From Verrucomicrobiales bacterium (GTDB lineage: Bacteria > Verrucomicrobiota > Verrucomicrobiia > Verrucomicrobiales > DEV007), in assembly GCA_002698785.1 (NCBI GenBank), contig PAAG01000038.1:144684-208683 (forward strand): a stretch of DNA of 64,000 nucleotides, read 5' to 3'. This document shows positions 36,369 through 44,329 of the stretch, piece after piece (within the stretch, counting starts at the first letter, position 1; each line of letters opens with the position of its first letter). Made by a program: the position numbers and the translations under genes. The notes below the pieces were generated by a model. That model was not told the DNA's origin. It saw only the letters and a program-made list of their open reading frames with translations, and made no database searches.

Positions 36369-36409
36369 TTCCCGCCCCTCCGCTGCAGGTGCCTCGCAGG
36401 CGGTGGGAA
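36369..36409 (+). promoter_or_regulatory. stem-loop in the rpsA leader
   Basis: A hairpin about 60 bases before the rpsA start pairs TTCCC (36369-36373) with GGGAA (36405-36409), and CCGCTGC (36380-36386) with GCAGGCGG (36396-36403, one bulge). There is no U run, so it is not a simple terminator. A role in translational feedback by S1 is possible from knowledge of rpsA in other bacteria, but it is not shown here. Confidence 0.35.
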
Positions 36410-36468
36410 TTAAGTCGAGGCAACATCGGAAGGCTAACGAATCAAGTAACCAACCACTAACCTACATT

Positions 36469-38175
36469 ATGTCAGCTACTATTACCGCATCGAATCCGGA
36501 GCTCATGGCTCTGATCGATCAAAATTTCCATTCCCACCGCGAAAATTCGATCGTGCGGGGGACAATCATTGAAATCCGCCCTCAAGTCGTCGTCGTCGAC
36601 ATTGGCGCTAAATCAGAGGGTATCATTCCAGTTTCCGAATTCGAAGACGAAGAATTTGCCGTAGGTGACGAAATCGAAGTTCTCCTCGAGCGCCTCGAAA
36701 ATGATGAGGGCATGGTCGTCCTCTCGAAGGAAAAAGCTGCCCACAAGCAGAACTGGGACAAGATCGTCAAGGTTTACGAAGACGGCGGTCTTGTGAAAGG
36801 CAAGGTCAAGTCTGTTGTCAAAGGCGGCCTTATGGTCAACGTCGGCGTGGAGGCTTTCCTCCCCGGCTCTCAAATTGACATTATTCCTCCCAAAGATCTC
36901 AATGAATACGTGGGCAACGTTTACGAATTCAAGATCGTTAAAGTTAACGACATCCGTAAGAACATCGTTCTCAGCCGTCGCGAAGTTATCGAAGCCGAGC
37001 GTGCCGAGCAGCGTGCGGAATTCCTCGAGTCCGTCAAGATTGGCGACAAGGTCGAGGGTATCGTCAAGAACATCACCGACTTCGGTGCGTTCATCGATCT
37101 TCAGGGTATGGACGGACTCCTGCACATCACCGATATGAGCTGGGGCCGCATCAACCACCCAAGCGAGATGCTCGCCATTGGCCAGAAGATCGAGGTCGTT
37201 ATTCTCGACGTGGACAAGGACAAGGAGCGTGTATCTCTTGGCCTGAAGCAGCTTCAGGACAACCCATGGGAAGCGATCGATTCGAAGTACCCAATCAGCT
37301 CCGAGGTTGCCGGCCGCGTAACCAAGCTGGTTCCTTACGGTGCTTTCGTAGAAATCGAGCGCGGTGTGGAAGGACTTATCCACGTTTCCGAACTTTCCTG
37401 GACGAAGCGTATTACCCGCCCGAGCGACGTGCTTTCTCTCGATCAGGATGTGAAAGCGGTAGTTCTGGCTATCAACAAGGACGAGCAGAAGATTTCTCTC
37501 GGTGTTCGCCAGCTCGAGCCCAACCCATGGGACGAAGTGGAAACACGCTACCCGATCGGCAGCACGATCAAGGGCGAGATCCGCAACCTTACTCCTTACG
37601 GTGCTTTCGTAGAGCTGGAAGACGGAATCGACGGAATGATCCACGTATCCGACCTCAGTTGGACACGGAAGATCAATCACCCAAGCGAGATCCTCAAGAA
37701 GGGCGAAGAAGTCGAGGCAACTGTTCTCGAGATCGACAAGACGAATCAGCGAATTTCGCTTGGTGTGAAGCAGCTTGAAAACGATCCATGGAGCGAAATC
37801 GATACCCGCTTCAAGGTTGGCGATCTCGTCAAGGGAACGGTGGCCAAGATCGCAAGCTTCGGTGCTTTCATCCAACTGGAAGACGACATCGATGGCCTGG
37901 TGCACATCTCGCAGCTTAGCGAAGACCACGTAGCCAAGGTGAAAGACGTCATCAAAGTAGGTGACGACGTAGAAGCCCGCGTGATCAAGGTGGACAAAGT
38001 CGAGCGCCGTATCGGTCTTTCCATCAAGGCGGCTGAATACAGCGAAGAGCAACTCAAGAAGGAGACTGCAGCATTCGACGCGCTTCGTCCAAGTTCCGAC
38101 CTCGTTGGTCTGGAGCAGGCATTCAACAATGCCTTCGAAGAGTGGCGTCCGGGCGAGGAATCCGACGAAGATTGA
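36469..38175 (+). CDS. rpsA: 30S ribosomal protein S1
   Basis: 568 aa from the ATG at 36469; 22 further in-frame codons upstream read as leader. It binds mRNA and helps the 30S subunit start translation. Six S1 (OB-fold) repeats are visible, with repeated phrases such as GTIIEIRPQVVVVDIGAKSEGIIP, VEGIVKNITDFGAFIDLQGMDGLLHITDMSW, GRVTKLVPYGAFVEIERGVEGLIHVSELSW and GTVAKIASFGAFIQLEDDIDGLVHISQLS. NPWE/NPWD/DPWS separators end repeats 3-5. Codon use is more C-ending and less mixed than in the neighbours, as expected for a highly expressed gene. A strong terminator follows. Confidence 0.97.
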   Translation: MSATITASNPELMALIDQNFHSHRENSIVRGTIIEIRPQVVVVDIGAKSEGIIPVSEFEDEEFAVGDEIEVLLERLENDEGMVVLSKEKAAHKQNWDKIVKVYEDGGLVKGKVKSVVKGGLMVNVGVEAFLPGSQIDIIPPKDLNEYVGNVYEFKIVKVNDIRKNIVLSRREVIEAERAEQRAEFLESVKIGDKVEGIVKNITDFGAFIDLQGMDGLLHITDMSWGRINHPSEMLAIGQKIEVVILDVDKDKERVSLGLKQLQDNPWEAIDSKYPISSEVAGRVTKLVPYGAFVEIERGVEGLIHVSELSWTKRITRPSDVLSLDQDVKAVVLAINKDEQKISLGVRQLEPNPWDEVETRYPIGSTIKGEIRNLTPYGAFVELEDGIDGMIHVSDLSWTRKINHPSEILKKGEEVEATVLEIDKTNQRISLGVKQLENDPWSEIDTRFKVGDLVKGTVAKIASFGAFIQLEDDIDGLVHISQLSEDHVAKVKDVIKVGDDVEARVIKVDKVERRIGLSIKAAEYSEEQLKKETAAFDALRPSSDLVGLEQAFNNAFEEWRPGEESDED

Positions 38176-38233
38176 TTTCGAACAGAGAAATCTCAAGCCT
38201 GCGGGTGATAGTCCCGCGGGCCAAATCTTTCCG

Positions 38234-38270
38234 AAAGGGGGCAGGGTTTTCACTCTGCCCCCTTTTCTTT
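38234..38270 (+). terminator. Rho-independent terminator after rpsA
   Basis: An 11-bp stem AAAGGGGGCAG / CTGCCCCCTTT with a 10-base loop is followed by TCTTTT, 59 bases after the rpsA stop. Confidence 0.88.
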
Positions 38271-38422
38271 TGGGCATTTATTTGGTCTCAGCCAGTCACA
38301 AAAGCGCTCTTTACGAAAAGGTAGTGTGGGGTCAGACTGTAGGAGACCTTCAAATTTTCATACCCAATCGAAGCCAAACTCATCGGAATACTCGGAAAAC
38401 CGGGTGTTGAAACGAACCTGCT

Positions 38423-40501
38423 ATGAATCGGGAGACCACCAGAATCGATCTTCCTCCTCCAAGGGAGATACGTCCGCGTGGAAACCGCGTTTCTCCATGG
38501 GTGTGGGTTGCCCTGGTGGTGGTATCTCTTGTAATTGGCATTTCTGGCGGGATTTTCTTTGGCGCCCGCAGTGGTGGACCCTCCGAAGAGGAGGTCCATA
38601 AGGCGGGGGTTCAAAAGGAGGTTGCTCGAAAGGTGGCGGACGCACGATCAGCGGTTGCCGAAGGCGATTGGTTTGAGGCCCGTCGCCTTTTTGTCGAGGT
38701 GAGGGATCTCGACCCAAAAAACCCGGATGCTCTCGCGTCTTTGCCTCTTATCGATCGGCGGCTGGACGAGGCTAGAGGTGTAATCGAAGTCGAAACTGTG
38801 CCCGAGGGGGCTGAGGTCTGGATGGAGGGATATGGGAAAAAGACGAGCCCGGCCACGTTCGTGGGAGTGCCGTTTGGTGAACAGACCCTGACGATCAGGA
38901 AAAAGGGATTTGAGCCGGTTGTTCGGAAGGTTGAAGTGAAAACCGAGGAGCCGATCAAGGTCGCTGATATCAAGCTCGCGAGGAGTGCGGGTAGGCTGGA
39001 AGTAGTGAGTGAGCCGGAAGGGGCAGAGTTTAAGTTGCTGAAAACGATCGATAAGGAGGTAAAGGAACTGGTCGAGATCGGCAAGACGCCAGCCAAGATC
39101 GAATTGCTGGATGCAGGAGAGTATCAAGTCCTCATGGCAGTGGAGGGTTGGCCTGAGTATTCCGAGTACGTTCGCGTGGAAAACAATCGAAATTCGTCCG
39201 TGTCCGCTGTTTTTGCCAAGGGTGGGCTGAACGTCACCAGTGATCCGGTCGGTGCCGAAGTCTGGATTCAAACGGGGGAGGCGAATCTGAAAAAGGTCGG
39301 AGTTACGCCCCTAAGCCTGTCGGAGCTTCCGGTTGGAAAGCACAAGCTGGAAGTGCGTTACGATACGTGGGCACCGATCCAGCGAACCGTGGAAATTGCG
39401 GACGGAGTCACGCAGGACCTGAATTTCTCGTGGGAGCGTGCCCTGGTGGTCTTTGACAGTGATCCTGTGGGAGCAAAAGTCTATCTGGGGGATCGTCGGT
39501 TAGGAAATGGGGTGCAAGCGACTCCTTTTCGAATGGAACTACCGGAAGGGGAATACCTTTTCTCTGCTCAGCTTGATGAATTGGGTTCGACTGGAAAGTC
39601 TGTCTATGTGGATGCTGGTGCGGGAACGAATCAGGTGGTTTTTGAATTCGACTACGGGACTGTCCGCTTGGAGAGCGAGCCTCCTGGAGCCTCGGTTGTT
39701 TCGAATGGAATGCCCCTCGGGAGAACTCCGCTGGTGCTGCCCGTTGTTCCTCCTGGCAACTACTCCTACACGATCAGCAAAGAGCAGTATCGTCCTTCCG
39801 AGGTTTCTGGTTTGCTTGAACCGGGTGGAGCTCTCAATTTTTCTACGACGTTGAAATACGATCCAGCTCCGGTAACCAGTCGGACGTTTACCAATGGTCT
39901 GGGGCAAGAGTTGATCTGGATAGGGGAGTTGAATGGGTGGGTCGCTTCTCATGAGACGACCCAGGCTGCCTATGAGCGAATCATGGGGTCCAACCCGAGC
40001 TATTTCAAAGCTCCGAATCACCCGGTCGATAGTGTGAACTGGTATGAGGCGGTTCAGTTTTGCGAACGCCTGACTGTTCAGGAGCAGGGGCTGGGTAATT
40101 TGCCGGAAGGGTTTCGATATCGACTTCCCAAGGATGCTGAATGGAGCAAGTTCGTAGGGCAGCAGAAACTGGATGGTGCGATATCGAGTCTTTTCGAGAG
40201 GAGGAAATCACACGCCCCGGTCGGCTCGCTGGCTGCGAATGAATTTGGCCTCTACGATGTGAGGGGAAATGTTTGGGAATGGATGAATGACTGGTATTCT
40301 CACACGATCGTAAGCCGCGTTCAGAAAGAAGGGGGAACTCCGAACAGCTCCTGGGTAGGTACTGAAAAGAAAGTTCTCAGGGGAGGAGCGTGGACAAGAT
40401 CTTCTCAGTTTGATCTTGCAGTCGCGAATCGATCAGCTGCCCGACCCTCGGCCGAGGATCGCTATGATGTGGGGTTTCGCATCGTGTTGATGCGAGATTA
40501 G
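38423..40501 (+). CDS. membrane protein with five PEGA repeats and an FGE-fold domain
   Basis: 692 aa. A short cytoplasmic N-terminus and one TM segment (about 25-47, VSPWVWVALVVVSLVIGISGGIFFG) precede a short helical segment. Five PEGA repeats follow (about 115-480): TVPEGAEVWMEG, SEPEGAEFKLL, SDPVGAEVWIQ, SDPVGAKVYLG and SEPPGASVVSNG. The C-terminal FGE-fold domain (about 490-690) has SHETTQAAYERIMGSNPSYFK, PVDSVNWYEAVQFCERLT, RLPKDAEWSKF, GLYDVRGNVWEWMNDW and VLRGGAWTRSSQFDL. The FGE cysteine pair is absent. It is probably an envelope-binding or sensor protein without a kinase of its own. Its stop overlaps the small minus-strand ORF by 4 bases. Confidence 0.85.
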   Translation: MNRETTRIDLPPPREIRPRGNRVSPWVWVALVVVSLVIGISGGIFFGARSGGPSEEEVHKAGVQKEVARKVADARSAVAEGDWFEARRLFVEVRDLDPKNPDALASLPLIDRRLDEARGVIEVETVPEGAEVWMEGYGKKTSPATFVGVPFGEQTLTIRKKGFEPVVRKVEVKTEEPIKVADIKLARSAGRLEVVSEPEGAEFKLLKTIDKEVKELVEIGKTPAKIELLDAGEYQVLMAVEGWPEYSEYVRVENNRNSSVSAVFAKGGLNVTSDPVGAEVWIQTGEANLKKVGVTPLSLSELPVGKHKLEVRYDTWAPIQRTVEIADGVTQDLNFSWERALVVFDSDPVGAKVYLGDRRLGNGVQATPFRMELPEGEYLFSAQLDELGSTGKSVYVDAGAGTNQVVFEFDYGTVRLESEPPGASVVSNGMPLGRTPLVLPVVPPGNYSYTISKEQYRPSEVSGLLEPGGALNFSTTLKYDPAPVTSRTFTNGLGQELIWIGELNGWVASHETTQAAYERIMGSNPSYFKAPNHPVDSVNWYEAVQFCERLTVQEQGLGNLPEGFRYRLPKDAEWSKFVGQQKLDGAISSLFERRKSHAPVGSLAANEFGLYDVRGNVWEWMNDWYSHTIVSRVQKEGGTPNSSWVGTEKKVLRGGAWTRSSQFDLAVANRSAARPSAEDRYDVGFRIVLMRD

Positions 40502-40638
40502 GATCCTTTGGATTGCTTGTTTCTCTTTCTGCCGCGAGCCAATTTCACTTTTTTCTCCAGGTCCCGAAGCTTCTGGAGACGGTCGCTGGGAATTGTGAGG
40601 TTTCCTTTTACACGGGAGTCGAAATTGCAGTAGGTCAT
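40498..40638 (-). CDS. possible 46-aa basic protein
   Basis: A short frame of 46 codons begins at the ATG at 40638: a basic, helical protein (MTYCNFDSRVKGNL then TIPSDRLQKLRDLEKKVKLA and RGRKRNKQSKGS). Its TAA overlaps the TAG of the convergent PEGA gene (TTAG at 40498-40501), the same compact stop arrangement seen at two other real gene pairs here. The sequence looks protein-like (amphipathic helix, Lys/Arg-rich tail), but the upstream ribosome site is weak and I know no family. It is too short for certainty. Confidence 0.4.
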   Translation of the reverse strand: MTYCNFDSRVKGNLTIPSDRLQKLRDLEKKVKLARGRKRNKQSKGS

Positions 40639-40703
40639 GTTGCTAAGTGTGGCCGTCTTTGAAGTCAGATGCTTGTGCTGCGTTGTTCGGGCATGATGCT
40701 TGT

Positions 40704-40718
40704 TTGTCTTTCAGACAA
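40704..40718. promoter_or_regulatory. inverted repeat upstream of the HemS-like genes
   Basis: TTGTCT-TTC-AGACAA is a perfect 6-3-6 inverted repeat 62 bases before the start of the first HemS-like gene. It could be an operator or a small hairpin; no regulator is identified. Confidence 0.3.
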
Positions 40719-40780
40719 TACGTCGCCAGAAACTGCAATCGGGCGAAAGCGGTAGGCGAGACCTGTGAGAGTGATACTGC

Positions 40781-41464
40781 ATGAACAGGGCAACTCGCAT
40801 CTTAGTCGAACCAAAACCAAGGGCCGAATTACTTCGGATTGAACCACGCCGATTTTTTGGTCTGCTTGAGAATCTCGATAGTGCGAAGCTTATCCTACGG
40901 TCGAATCAGGGGACTCTGTTCCGCTCGACACAGTTTGGGGTATTTGTCAGTCAGGAGGATGGAGTTCTGGTCGATCTCGTCAGTGGCTTGTTTGTTGATC
41001 CAAAGGGTATCGAAGCGATCTACCGTGTATGCGAAGGAGGACGTGAAACGTTTGAGATCGAAATCGAAGGAATGGGAATACCGTTGGCGATTGTGCCTGA
41101 GCGCAGTCTTGATCTAGGTGGATGTGTCAGGGGTTTGTCATCGATACCTGTGGAAAGGGTGATTCCATTGGAAATGCTTCGCATGATTGGTGCAGGGACG
41201 TGGCTCGACGAGTCTTTGCCATTTCAACCGGAGGAAGAGTTTGCGGTCGGGGTTTCCAAGAGCTCGTTTGGCGAGGAGCGCTTCGACCTGAAATTCGCCT
41301 CCACTCACATTGGAATAGCAATTCAACTTCAGGTCACATACTCCGATCGAGATGGCTCCTGTGTTCGACTGTATGACGCCTCTTCGGAATCAGTTGTTTT
41401 CCTACGAAGCGAGAGGCGAGCTGCTTTGAGCCAGGAAATGAGAGAAGGTTTATTAGCCTGTTAG
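40781..41464 (+). CDS. divergent HemS/ChuX-fold protein 1
   Basis: 227 aa with no signal or TM segment. The segment FFGLLENLDSAKLILRSNQGTLFRSTQFGVFVSQEDGVLVDLVSGLFVDPKGIEAIYRVCEGGRETFEIEIEGMGIPLAIV has the order of hydrophobic strands and turns seen in half-domains of hemin-degrading proteins (HemS/HmuS). That is: a N-x-G turn, a long strand pair, an I-x-x-x-Y/W segment and a G-rich strand near the end. A shorter second pass appears around GIAIQLQVTYSDRDGSCVRLYD. This is a pattern match by eye, not a search. The next gene starts 7 bases after its stop and has a clearer resemblance, which strengthens the call. Haem binding is not shown. Confidence 0.4.
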   Translation: MNRATRILVEPKPRAELLRIEPRRFFGLLENLDSAKLILRSNQGTLFRSTQFGVFVSQEDGVLVDLVSGLFVDPKGIEAIYRVCEGGRETFEIEIEGMGIPLAIVPERSLDLGGCVRGLSSIPVERVIPLEMLRMIGAGTWLDESLPFQPEEEFAVGVSKSSFGEERFDLKFASTHIGIAIQLQVTYSDRDGSCVRLYDASSESVVFLRSERRAALSQEMREGLLAC

Positions 41465-41471
41465 TTTCTGT

Positions 41472-42323
41472 ATGAAGGGCGAATTTCTACCCGGCGATGC
41501 AAACGCAGTGCTCACAAAGGAGTCAGCGGTGCGATTAGGGGGATGCTACCGTGATATACTGGAAGCGCTTCCCGACCTCGGGAGCGTATATATCCAGGCG
41601 CGAAACTCGGGTGGAGGGTTAGGGAAGACTGTTTCAAAGTTTTGCCCAGCAACGCTCGAGGACGAAGATTTTGCTATCGATCCGGATACGGGTATCGCGG
41701 TTTCACTTTCCGAATGGATCGGAATTCACGGTGGGATTTTGCCATTTGAGTCGGAGCGAATTCCTGCGCTGGATTTTGAGTTTGCCTGTTTCACTTCTGG
41801 ATTGAGCCTGCTCGAAATTCCAGGGCTATGCGACGAGGGCGCGATACAGGATTTGGCGTGTCGTTTTTTCGACTCCGAGATTACTTCGGAAGAACTGATT
41901 GAATGGAGGGATACAATTGAAGGTCAGCCAGACATTTGCCCGTGTTGTCAGAAAGCTTCAGAAATACGGGCAGAGAATGTGGAGTCCCATCCTCTTTACG
42001 AAATTTGCAGGCAGGCGAGTCTGTCTGGATTTGAGCTTCGCTTTCGCATTCAGGCACCTCATATAGATATGGTATCTGCATTTGCCCCATCGAAGGTCCA
42101 CGCGTCGAACGGTTTTCTGGTGATCCTCCCGCAAACGGGAGACGCTGCCTGGCATGTTGATATGCGAATGGTGCACTCGCTTCGGATCTCGACTATTCGG
42201 ATGGACGGAGAGAAATTGGGGCAGTTAGAAATTTTCGATATGTTCGGAAATAGAAATTTCCAGGTGACCTGCGATGTACCTGATATTGACGCGGCATGGG
42301 AATCAATCTGCAGACGCGGGTAA
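41472..42323 (+). CDS. divergent HemS-like (haem utilisation fold) protein 2
   Basis: 283 aa, shorter than HemS (about 345). The first half reads like HemS: AVRLGGCYRDILEALPDLGSVYIQARNSGGG corresponds to the family's R-L...LL-A-L-x-x-x-G-x-V-x-x-x-T-R-N block. The second half ends HVDMRMVHSLRISTIRMDGEKLGQLEIFDMFGNRNFQV...AAWESICRRG, close to the family's SLELF-x-x-x-G-x-x-x-x-Q...W end. A CPCC motif (DICPCCQ) lies between the halves and is unusual. HemS-type proteins bind or degrade haem in the cytoplasm. The residue that would ligate haem cannot be assigned by eye. It forms an operon with the preceding gene and converges on an AraC regulator. Confidence 0.45.
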   Translation: MKGEFLPGDANAVLTKESAVRLGGCYRDILEALPDLGSVYIQARNSGGGLGKTVSKFCPATLEDEDFAIDPDTGIAVSLSEWIGIHGGILPFESERIPALDFEFACFTSGLSLLEIPGLCDEGAIQDLACRFFDSEITSEELIEWRDTIEGQPDICPCCQKASEIRAENVESHPLYEICRQASLSGFELRFRIQAPHIDMVSAFAPSKVHASNGFLVILPQTGDAAWHVDMRMVHSLRISTIRMDGEKLGQLEIFDMFGNRNFQVTCDVPDIDAAWESICRRG

Positions 42324-42373
42324 TGCCGCAGATTGTTTGAAAGCTAGTCGTTGCCTGAGTCAGGCTCACTCTT

Positions 42374-43270
42374 TCAAGCCGCTTCGTACTTTGAAGGCAG
42401 CACCCCTTTGACTACACGAAATGCTTTGCTGAAGTGGCTCAGGCTATGATAGCCCACTTCCACGGCAGCTTCGCTGACGGAATAGTTGCCGCTCAGGATC
42501 AGTTCAGCAGCTTTCTCGACGCGAAGTTTCCTGACATACTGGCTAATCGTTGTTCCTGTTACGGTGGAAAAAGTGCGACTGATGTAGAATGAGCTGCATT
42601 CCAGATGATCTGCAATTTTCTGGAGGTCTACCGGCTCCTCGAAACGGTTGTCCAGGTATTGTTTTGCCTTCTCGACTCTTTCCATTGCCAGGCGTTTCTG
42701 ACGAGAGCAGAAGAACTCATCTTCCTGTCGTGATGAACGAAAACAGAAGATAGAGATCAACTCCCTGATCTTGCCTTCATACCAGAATCCACGAGCAGGA
42801 CCGGAAACCATCGGATTGGTAAAAGAGTCCAACAAGGAAGCCTGAAGACTGGTGGAGTACGAAATTGGCGTTTCAAAACCGCCTAACTGATCTGGCGGAG
42901 ATTGCGGGGAGAAAAGTCGTTTTCGAAGCTCCGGCTGCAAGCCTGGGCGAAATGGTTCGAGTAGATTTGCGAGAAGGTTGTTTCCAAGACCAACAACCAA
43001 TACGCTGGTATCCTTTTCACACTGGAGAAATCCAGGGAAGTTTAGAGCAGAACCGAAGACCATTTTCCCTGCCGGGACCTCTATTTCTGAATCTCCGATC
43101 CGAAGGGAGGCGATACCCGACATGGTGAACAAAAAGACCTGTTGATCAGGTTGAAGAGGGTGACTTGTCGAATTGTCCGACTCTCCCACCTCTTTAAACC
43201 ATGCCCAAAGAGGAGTCTCGTTGGGAGTTCCGAACAAATTACGCGACTTGGAAACGCTCATGCGAGACAT
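42374..43270 (-). CDS. AraC-family transcriptional regulator
   Basis: 298 aa. The N-terminal sensing region (about 1-190) has a cupin-like start (VFLFTMSGIASLRIGDSEIEVPAGKMVF). The C-terminal AraC HTH pair (about 200-298) has EEPVDLQKIADHLECSSFYISRTFSTVTGTTISQYVRKLRVEKAAELILSGNYSVSEAAVEVGYHSLSHFSKAFRVVKGVLPSKY. The ATG at 43270 is used; a second ATG three codons on is possible. A Fur-like site lies just upstream and HemS-like genes converge on it. That is compatible with an iron-responsive regulator of the PchR kind, but the link is inference. Confidence 0.9.
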   Translation of the reverse strand: MSRMSVSKSRNLFGTPNETPLWAWFKEVGESDNSTSHPLQPDQQVFLFTMSGIASLRIGDSEIEVPAGKMVFGSALNFPGFLQCEKDTSVLVVGLGNNLLANLLEPFRPGLQPELRKRLFSPQSPPDQLGGFETPISYSTSLQASLLDSFTNPMVSGPARGFWYEGKIRELISIFCFRSSRQEDEFFCSRQKRLAMERVEKAKQYLDNRFEEPVDLQKIADHLECSSFYISRTFSTVTGTTISQYVRKLRVEKAAELILSGNYSVSEAAVEVGYHSLSHFSKAFRVVKGVLPSKYEAA

Positions 43271-43274
43271 TTAA

Positions 43275-43289
43275 TGATAATAAGTCTCA
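43275..43289. promoter_or_regulatory. Fur-box-like 7-1-7 repeat before the AraC gene
   Basis: TGATAAT-A-AGTCTCA matches the Fur 7-1-7 consensus (TGATAAT-N-ATTATCA) at 12 of 14 positions. It lies 4 bases before the AraC start codon. The position is unusually close to the start and one half is degenerate, so this is a lead only. Confidence 0.3.
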
Positions 43290-43342
43290 ATAGCAAGAGG
43301 TATTTCGAATCAATCTCGTAATCTCTGTCTGTATGGACGAGG

Positions 43343-44221
43343 TTATTGCCCGGAGAACGACTCCTGCATTGTTGGAGGAAGATCTCCCTCCTTTTTGATG
43401 TGAAGGACGCGCTTCGCTTCGGAGCCAGCAGACTCGGCAGCGTATATGGCGAACTCAAACCTGGGAGCGCTATCTGTCAGTTCCGCTCGACGGACGGATT
43501 GGATCTGGATCGTATTATTGCCTTTTTTCACCCCGCCCATCACGAGTTCAGTCGTCTTCGCGTTGGTGAATTTGCCGAGGCGATGGCCGTTTATCGTGAT
43601 GTCTACTTCGTATCCAGTGCAGTCGATCCAGGCTTCTGCGAGTAGCTCTGGAGGATTTACCGGCTGTTGAAGTGGGGGGAGTTGATCGGCTGGTTGAAAC
43701 TCTTCTCCTGACAGGAACGAGAAATCGCTATTTCTCAATTTGAGCAGAATCTCACCGTCATTTCCCAGTTTGACGATTCGGAGGCTATCGAATTTCCATC
43801 GGCCTTCCTCTTTCAGAAAGTGGAGTACAATCAAGTTATCCGAGATGGGTGTCTCCGGGTCGGTCCCAAAATTGGCCTTCCCAAAGTAGGTCGATGTTGC
43901 AGTTTCGCCTGTGGAGAGGACGCCGAGAGAGAGCAGGCCGCCGAGTGACGGTGAGCCAATGGGATCTTCGAAGAGAGCTGCGGGAAAAGGAAGGCGCTGA
44001 GATATAATTCGGTTTTTTGTTTCGATCTGCCGGGAAAAGGCTGTCGACGCCTCCCACTGCTGAAGGTTTCCTGTTGCCATCGACTGCCTCCACTCCTCAT
44101 AGACGCTCTCGAGGGAAGGTCGTAGCGCCGGATCCGGACGTGCTTCACCAGCGTTGCATGACAACACCAATGAGCCGAGTGAAGCCAGAATGAGAGATGC
44201 TAAAAATCCTGCGTTGCGCAT
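43343..44221 (-). CDS. secreted hypothetical protein, possible lipoprotein
   Basis: 292 aa. The N-terminal signal MRNAGFLASLILASLGSLVLSCNAGEA has a lipobox-like VLSC, so lipid attachment is possible. The mature part has a helical first third (ESVYEEWRQSMATGNLQQWEASTAF), then beta-rich segments (VLHFLKEEGRWKFDSLRIVKLG; AWIDCTGYEVDITINGHRLGKFTNAKTTELVMGGVKKGNNTIQIQSVR). The last block resembles a carbohydrate-binding or beta-sandwich fold, but no family is certain. It is on the same strand as the AraC gene, 72 bases upstream of it. Function is unknown. Confidence 0.65.
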   Translation of the reverse strand: MRNAGFLASLILASLGSLVLSCNAGEARPDPALRPSLESVYEEWRQSMATGNLQQWEASTAFSRQIETKNRIISQRLPFPAALFEDPIGSPSLGGLLSLGVLSTGETATSTYFGKANFGTDPETPISDNLIVLHFLKEEGRWKFDSLRIVKLGNDGEILLKLRNSDFSFLSGEEFQPADQLPPLQQPVNPPELLAEAWIDCTGYEVDITINGHRLGKFTNAKTTELVMGGVKKGNNTIQIQSVRRAELTDSAPRFEFAIYAAESAGSEAKRVLHIKKEGDLPPTMQESFSGQ

Positions 44222-44329
44222 GCGCTAGAGTATCATCACGGGACAAATTGAACAGAATGAGTTTGGGAAAAGAAATCCTGCTTGAATTCAAATACGCAGA
44301 TCCTAACCTCATCGCTCTGGTGGATTGTT

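Noticed and set aside
36613..38277. 554-codon open frame antisense to rpsA
   Set aside because: It mirrors the rpsA coding frame over its whole length. It results from the strong codon bias of rpsA, contains no recognisable domain and has no ribosome site.
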